Of a DNA stretch of 64,000 nucleotides, positions 58,012 through 64,000 are shown one piece after another. The notes under the pieces were generated by a model. That model searched no databases. It was not told the origin of the DNA and worked only from the letters and a program-made list of their open reading frames with translations. Position 1 is the first letter of the stretch; every line of letters begins with the position of its first letter. The translations under genes and the position numbers were made by a program. Source of the stretch: Vandiemenella viatica. Taxonomy: Eukaryota; Arthropoda; Insecta; Orthoptera; Morabidae. The stretch spans positions 15,734,148 to 15,798,147 of the forward strand of contig CM061914.1 in the NCBI GenBank assembly GCA_031002005.1, in the 5' to 3' direction.

Positions 58012-59140
58012 CTGTCAGAAAAGTAGTGTTATTTATGTAACACTTCCAAAATCAAATTCTTACTAAAAGGGGTTTGATTTTCAAAACACATCCTATGAAC
58101 ACAATTTTCATCATTTAGACACAAGAAGATCAGACTTGGCGATTTAAGATCAAGATCTGATACTGAAAAATATACATTACAGCAGCTTTCTTTAGGATAT
58201 AAATGTTCAGGGCACGCTGTATATGTTGTTTTTTAATAGGGACATAGAAACAACTGAACATACCAGATAAGTTTCTTTTCTGTAGAGTAGTAGAAAAGTA
58301 ATAAACAGAACTGATAAGAAACAACATGCAATTACTACAGAAAATGAGACATGTACACAAATCAAAATTAATTTTGAATATGTGCACTGCTACCGTTCAC
58401 TGGAAGCATAGAAAATACATGCATGATATTGGCTATCGAACTTTCCTTTAAGCCTAACTTTTACTTTTTTTCCTTGCAGAAAACTAATTCATTCTAATAA
58501 ATGGTCCTATCTTCCTTTTTTTCTGTCATCAGCCTTTTGACTGCTTTGATGCAAACCTCCATCCCTTCCTATCTTGCGTTGGCCTCTTCATCTCAACATA
58601 TCCCTTACACGTTACATCCTCAATTATCTGCTCCATATATTCTAATCTCTATCTTCCTCTACAGTTCTTACCTTTGACTGTTCTCTCCAATATGAAATTA
58701 ACCAATCCTACTTGTCTCCTACATGTCATCCTGGCTCTTCTTTCTGTAAGCTTCTTCAATAAACTTCTTTTCTCACCAATCATTTCCAAAACTCGTTCAT
58801 TTTGTACTTTATCTGTACACCTAACTTTCAGCATCGTTTTATAGCAACCCGTTTCAAATGTTTCAATTTTTCTTCTTCTTTGTGTTTCTAAGGTACATGC
58901 TTCACTACCATAAAGTGCTGTGTTTCACACACAGAGTTTTAAAAGCTTCTTTCTAAGTCGTAGATTAATATCTGAAACTAAAAGATGAAGGCTTTTTTCT
59001 TTTTTCTTTTTTTTTTTGCTATTTCCATTCTGCTTTTAACATTATTGCTACTTTGGCCATCAGTTGTAATTTTACTTCCCAAGTAACAGAATTCATTTAC
59101 TTCTCCTATCACATGTGGTTCTATTTTTAAATTTTATCTA

Positions 59141-60562
59141 CACTCCTGGAAATTCAAATAAGAACACATTGACGCCGGTGTGTAAGACCCACCATAATTG
59201 CTCCGGACACTACGAGAGGGCAGTACAAGCAATGATCAAACGCACGGCACTGCGGACACACCAGGAACAGCATTGTTGGCCGTCGAAGGGCGCTAGCTGT
59301 GCAGCGGTTGGGCACCGCCGCAGTCAGTGTCAGAAGGTTTGCCGTGGCATACGGAGCTCCATCTCAGTCTTTAACACTGGTAGCATGCCGCGACAGCGTG
59401 TACGTGAACCGTATGTGCAGTTGACGGACTTTGAGCGAGGGCATATAGTGGGCATGCGGGAGGCCGGGTGGACGTACCGCCGAATTGCTCAACATGTGGG
59501 GCGCGAGGTCTCCACAGTACATCGATGTTGTCGCCAGTGGTCGGTGGAAGGTGCACGTGCCCGTCGACCTGGGTCCGGACATCAGCAACGCACGCACGCA
59601 CGCCAAGACCGTCGCATCCTACGCAGTGCCGTAGGGGACCGCACCGCCACTTCCCGGCAAATTAGGGACACTGTTGCTCCTGGGGTATCACAGAGGACCA
59701 TTCGCAACCGTCTCCATGAAGCTGGGCTACGGTCCCGCGCACCGTTAGGTCGTATTCCGCTCACGCCCCAACATCGTGCAGCCTGCCTCCAGTGGTGTCG
59801 CGACAGGCGTGTATGGAGGGACGAATGGAGACGTGTCATCTTCAGTGATGAGAGTCACTTCTGCCTTGGTGCCAATGATGGTCGTATGCGTGTTTGGCGC
59901 CGTGCAGGTGAGCGCCACAATCAGGACTGCATACGACCGAGGCACACAGGGCCAACACCTGGCATCATGGTGTGGGGAGCGATCTCCTACACTGGCCGTA
60001 CACCTCTGGTGATCGTCGAGGGGACACTGAACAGTGCACGGTACATTCAAACTGTCATCGAACCCATCGTTCTACCATTCCTAGACTGTCAAGGGAACAT
60101 GCTGTTCCAACAGGACAATGCACGTCCACATGTATCCCGTGCCACCCAACGTGCTCTAGAAGGTGTAAGTCAACTACCCTGGCCAGCGAGATCTCCGGAT
60201 CTGTCCCCCATTGAGCATGTTTGGGACTGGATGAAACGTCGTCTCACGCGGTCTGCACGTCCAGCACGAACGCTGGTCCAGCTGAGGCGCCAGGTGGAAA
60301 TGGCTTGGCATGCCGTTCCACAGGACTACATCCAGCACCTCTACGATCGTCTCCATGGGAGAAGTGCAGCCTGCATTGCTGCGAAAGGAGGATATACACG
60401 GTACTAGTGCCGACATTGTGCATGCTCTGTTGCCTGTGTCTATGTGCCTATGTTTCTGTCTGTGTGATCATGTGTTGTATCTGACCCCAGGAACGTGTAT
60501 ATAAAGTTTCCCATTCCTGGGACAATGAATTCACGGTGTTCTTATTTCAATTTCCAGGAGTG
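59141..60562 (+). mobile_element. Tc1/mariner transposon, complete
   Basis: The element is 1422 bp, bounded by TA on each side (59139-59140, 60563-60564). Ends CACTCCTGGAAATTCAAATA and the reverse complement CACTCCTGGAAATTGAAATA are inverted repeats of about 28 bp with few mismatches. It contains one intact transposase gene. Confidence 0.95.
59385..60407 (+). CDS. Tc1/mariner transposase, intact
   Basis: The frame from the ATG at 59385 is 340 codons, the usual size for this family. The same frame is open further back, but that extension runs through the terminal repeat and is not expected to be coding. The N-terminal paired helix-turn-helix DNA-binding region contains LTDFERGHIVGMREAGWTYR and a second helix set from about residue 75. 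The catalytic domain has D in IFSDESHFCL, D in LFQQDNARPHVSRAT and E in RSPDLSPIEHVWDWM. By my count 32 residues separate the second D and the E, not the usual 34. It cuts and pastes the element at TA. Undamaged, so the copy is recent and could be active. Confidence 0.93.
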   Translation: MPRQRVREPYVQLTDFERGHIVGMREAGWTYRRIAQHVGREVSTVHRCCRQWSVEGARARRPGSGHQQRTHARQDRRILRSAVGDRTATSRQIRDTVAPGVSQRTIRNRLHEAGLRSRAPLGRIPLTPQHRAACLQWCRDRRVWRDEWRRVIFSDESHFCLGANDGRMRVWRRAGERHNQDCIRPRHTGPTPGIMVWGAISYTGRTPLVIVEGTLNSARYIQTVIEPIVLPFLDCQGNMLFQQDNARPHVSRATQRALEGVSQLPWPARSPDLSPIEHVWDWMKRRLTRSARPARTLVQLRRQVEMAWHAVPQDYIQHLYDRLHGRSAACIAAKGGYTRY

Positions 60563-61450
60563 TATTATTACTTCTGATACATTTCATCACTTTTGTCTTG
60601 GTTGTTTTGATTTACATTTAATCCAAACTCTTCCTTCAGTATTTTGTTTGAATGCCATTCAGTAACTTCTCAATGTCCTCAGCCTTTTTTGCTATCAAGA
60701 TAATGTCATCAGCAAATCGTAGCATAATGATTTTTTCTTTTTTAACACTTATGCCCATGCAATTTTTTTTCACTTAATTTATTGCTTCCTCTACATACAA
60801 GTTGAATATTAATGGGAATAGACTACAACCTTGTATCATATCCTTTTTAAATGATGCATGTCTATCATGATTCTACACTTTTATTAGAGCAACTAGAGTC
60901 TTATATAGTTTGTATTTTTCTATCTCAATATTTTAAACCCGACTTCTTTAAAAAATTTAGCATCTTGTTTCACCTAACACTATCAAAAACTTTTTCTAAC
61001 TCAATAAAAACCATAAAAGTATCTTCATTTTTCTTGATTGTCCTTCAAGTATTAATCTTAAAGCCAGAATTGCTTCCGTTGCACTGCAGTTTTTCCTGAA
61101 GCCAAATATTACCTCTTCTACTACCCTATCTAATCTTCTGTACATTATTCTGGTCAGTAATTTTGAAGCATGTGATGTTAGACTTATTGTGTGTTAATTC
61201 TTATATCTGTTGGCTTGTGCTTTTTTTTTGGAAGTGTGAAGATGACACTTTTTTAAAAAATCTGTGGGAATATCTCCTTTTTCATGACTTTTTGATATCA
61301 AGTTGAATAATCTCAGGACTCCTTCTTATTCCTTCAGTATTTTGTTTATGCCATTCAGTAATTTCTCAATGTCCTCAGTCTCTTTGCTATCAAGACAATG
61401 TCAGAAGTTCTGCAGGAATCTCATCAATTCCAGTTGTTTAAGTCATTTCC

Positions 61451-62423
61451 AACATACAGTATTTGTTCCATCAGTTAGATTTATTTTTAATGTGCCAGAG
61501 ACAGTAGCATTATGGAAAGAAGATCAGATGTAACCATCTAAAGTTTAATCAAGCGAAACGGGGTCAGTAAGTTTTTATAATACCACGTCAAATGGGTACT
61601 GATTGATCAGACTGATTATAGTTATAATTTGTGGCCCACTGGCACTGAGGTCATCAGAAGTGGAAAGAGTTTGAGGGTAAGGAATGGAAGAAATTTAGTA
61701 ATGGGCTTTTCAAGGAAACATCATAGCATTCACTGAATTTATATTGAAAATCCACAGAGAACTGGCCAGATGGAGATTTAAATCTACATACTCCCAAATA
61801 CAAGACCTGGGCATTACGAACCTAATGCCAAGTAGGTATGATATCTTTAGGATAGAATATACATATTGTTCTAGTAACTACACCAATAGTCATACAAGTG
61901 TATCTTGGGAAATTTTGATGTAATAACAGCTACATCAGAAAGTGGAACATGTAAAAAGAAATGTGTCAGCTGGCTGCAAATCTAACAATTTTTTATCATT
62001 TATTTTTCTCTTATTTATTTTTCTATCATCAATAATTCATTGTACATACTAGATGTAGAAATGGAGATACTACTAGCAGCTATGTAATGGGTAGGCAAAC
62101 TGCAGCTCTTTGAGGATATTAGTGCGACTCTTTGGTAATATTTCCTTTATACATCTTTACTGACAGTAGTAGTAGTAGTAGTAGTAACGCCAGCGAGGTG
62201 TAAAGACCAGGCAGACTATCAAACCTCATAATAAGCAAGTTCTTTCTCCAACCTTTATGAAGAACAACAGCAAACTAAATAAAATACCACAGTACTTTTA
62301 AGCCAACAGCTGATACGTGATCACACCTGCTATTACCACTGTCTTGGGTATTGTTGTGTTGTGTCTGGTTAAGTAATTATGATTTTAAAATATTTGTATG
62401 ACCAGTAATCCATCATTATTATA
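61451..62423. other. No gene seen; GTA microsatellite
   Basis: AT-rich intronic sequence with a (GTA)n run of about seven units near 62166-62187. No coding feature. Confidence 0.45.
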
Positions 62424-63664
62424 CAGGGTTAGCCTAAATGATTCATTGGGTTTCAAAACATTATGTAGTGAAAAGTATACGACCTAAAAGATGAGCGGCA
62501 CATAAAAAGATACATAACTCTTCAAGTTTAAAAGTTCACTTGATGTGTGGCGTACACGCTAGGTGGCAGCAGTGGACAAGATGACAGAAAAGCAGGATAA
62601 GCGATTTTGTTTGTTAGAATATAGAAAGTGTCGTTCAGTTATGAATGTGCTGTGTGTATTCGTATGACAATACAGAATAGCTGCACGTCGTTACCAGAGT
62701 ATTTTATGTCGGTTTTGCCAGTTTTCTGTGTAAACGGAGCAGCACGGGGCGACTACGTGTCTCAGAGGACACTGTGGAGGGCGAGACACAGGGCTACGTG
62801 CGCAGTCCACAAAAATCAGCTGTTCGTGCCAGCGGTAAACTGGACATTCAGCAGAAAGAGTGTGGAACGTTTTGAATCGGCGTTTGCATTTCAAACCCTA
62901 GCACCTGACCCCCACGATTATTGCAGCCACTTTGATTTTTACCTGAATGCTGGAAGCTATAGAAAATGTTGAGAACTTGACGGGGAACTTTGTAATCAGT
63001 CATGAAACTACTTTTAATCTTATTATTTTAAGATAATACATACAATGAAGTCAGGAAAGGTGAATCATCACTATGTGAGAGTGTGGGGTACTGAATTGCA
63101 GCATACCTTTGTGGAGCTGGGAAGGGATTCACATAAAGTGAATATCTCCTGTGCCATGTCAAAGAGAAAGCTGTATGGGCAGATAGTGACAGGATCTGCG
63201 TACCTGGATATGTTGCAGGTGTGGTTGTCTCAACTGACTTCTCCACATTCATTCTAAAACAGGACGGGGCTCCACCTCACTGGACAAATGTCTGCAACTT
63301 TCTCCGTAGAGAAATGCCACATCATTGGATAGCGCACACTGGTCCTAATTATGTTCCTCTGTTGCCATGACCTACCAGGTCACCAGATCTGACCCCATGT
63401 GATTTCTTCTTGTGAGGTTGTGTGAAGGAAAAAGTTTATGTACCTCCAATGCCAACAAAACTGCAAGAATTAAAGGATTGGATCACAGCTGTTGTAATGC
63501 ACATTGATAGAAACATGCTATCGAATGTATGGATGAAACTGGGCTCACTCATTGAACATTTATGGTTCGCTCCAGAAACTTGGTGAGTTTATGTATCGTT
63601 TTAGGTCTTGTATTTTACAATACACAGTAGTGTGAAACCCAATGACTCATTTAGGCTAACCCTG
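62424..63664 (+). mobile_element. Decayed mariner-type transposon
   Basis: Ends CAGGGTTAGCCTAAATGA and the reverse complement GCAGGGTTAGCCTAAATGA are inverted repeats of about 30 bp (62424-62453, 63633-63664). The left flank is TA and the right flank CA. The interior holds a broken transposase. Confidence 0.8.
62590..63590 (+). pseudogene. Mariner-type transposase, broken
   Basis: Pieces in order are an N-terminal RFCLLEYRKCRSV-like helix, HHYVRVWGTELQHTFVELGR, DSHKVNISCAMSKRKLYGQI, GSAYLDMLQVWL, FILKQDGAPPHW (catalytic D), RSPDLTPCDFFL (third acidic D) and KEKVYVPPMPTKLQELKDWI. The motif set fits the DDE_3/mariner-type transposases common in insects. Several stops and frame changes make it a pseudogene. 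Confidence 0.8.
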
Positions 63665-63900
63665 CATTCATTTTGTGTTATATTTGTTTAGTTTTTTTAC
63701 TTGTTTAATTGTTAAAAATATTTTTTAACCTTTCTTTATAAATACCATTAAATAGCAGCTAAGAAAAGTTACACAGATTAACAGGTACATGTTGCAAATT
63801 TAAAAGTTAATGGATTGAGTCTTTTGCAGTCATTACCAACTCGAATGGTCTTCCCACATGTTTTATTCGGAAAGAACAACTCGTAAACTAAAAGACGGCG

Positions 63901-64000
63901 TGTAACAGCCTAATACCTGAATTTTGAATAGTATTGTACTGTATGAAATATTTGTAGTGAGCTTAAGTTTGCTTGAAAGTGATTTGATATGTTTATTTTG
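63901..64000 (+). repeat. Start of another family A LTR
   Basis: It begins TGTAACAGCCTAATACCTG and follows the same family as 25298-26010 until the window ends. Its far end is not visible. Confidence 0.8.

Larger units (their letters stand above)
58505..61450 (-). mobile_element. LINE family L copy split by a mariner
   Basis: 58505-59140 holds the minus-strand tail and thumb (KRSLLKKLTERRARM, VKGKNCRGR). 60563-61450 continues with palm and fingers, including a FADD-region equivalent near 60700. Joining the two across the mariner restores the order of the fuller copy. All frames have stops. Confidence 0.75.

Noticed and set aside
59115..59384. Upstream 90 codons open in frame with the mariner transposase
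   Set aside because: They begin outside the element and run through its terminal repeat. The ATG at 59385 gives a normal-length transposase.
59364..60504. Several overlapping ORFs on the other frames and minus strand of the mariner
   Set aside because: They are shadows of the GC-rich transposase gene and show no domain of their own.
1..64000. CRISPR arrays, operons or prokaryotic gene clusters
   Set aside because: Tandem repeats here have no unique spacers, and the host gene has spliceosomal introns. The sequence is eukaryotic.

Overview
This is a 64 kb piece of an animal nuclear genome. It is most likely from an insect with a large, transposon-bloated genome; Orthoptera or a relative is my guess, from the kinds of repeats and long introns, with low confidence on the order. 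About 1% is host coding sequence and most of the rest is transposable elements, nested up to four deep.

Host gene: five exons on the minus strand (57822-58011, 53223-53323, 37612-37810, 32796-32991, 3038-3119) join in phase with GT/AG borders. They give the C-terminal 255 residues of ALG11, the ER GDP-Man:Man3GlcNAc2-PP-dolichol alpha-1,2-mannosyltransferase. The N-terminal half must lie beyond position 64000. The introns are about 4.5, 15.4, 4.6 and 29.7 kb and hold nearly all the repeats described here.

1-3.0 kb is the 3' flank of ALG11 with LINE pieces. 3.1-32.8 kb is the last intron. In it, an old solo LTR (3793-4063 plus 20061-20600, ATAT duplication) was split by a 16 kb LTR element (4064-20054, duplication TATATG). 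That element was itself invaded by a gag-only LTR element (10136-13445), a deleted Ty3/gypsy element (15723-18539, ACTA duplication), hAT and possible P-type remnants, and a hairpin with two hammerhead-ribozyme-like motifs (9551-9908). Next come tandem and inverted repeats (21-22.9 kb), a LINE, a pogo/Tigger transposon split by a solo LTR (24.1-26.6 kb), a Penelope 3' fragment, a CR1-like LINE, a deleted piggyBac (30600-31930, TTAA) and a tRNA-headed SINE-like element.

33-53.2 kb covers two introns. They contain a nearly full-length APE-type LINE (38.3-43.1 kb) broken by a hAT-like element, then a cluster of Penelope-like elements (PLEs): PLE2 (45917-48926) inside PLE3 (44648-49428), followed by PLE1 (49831-53117) with an intact 816-codon RT/GIY-YIG ORF. 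All three have 15 bp target duplications and inverted terminal regions.

53.3-64 kb has a diverged LTR, LINE pieces, a fold-back PLE4, a LINE split by an intact Tc1/mariner transposon (59141-60562), a decayed second mariner (62424-63664) and the start of another copy of the 0.7 kb LTR family at 63901.

The most interesting signals are the hammerhead-like motifs at 9.6-9.9 kb and related hairpin plus GAAATATT motifs in at least nine PLE ends, where the positions equivalent to core pair 3-8 appear to covary. All calls come from reading the sequence by eye; no database search was run.
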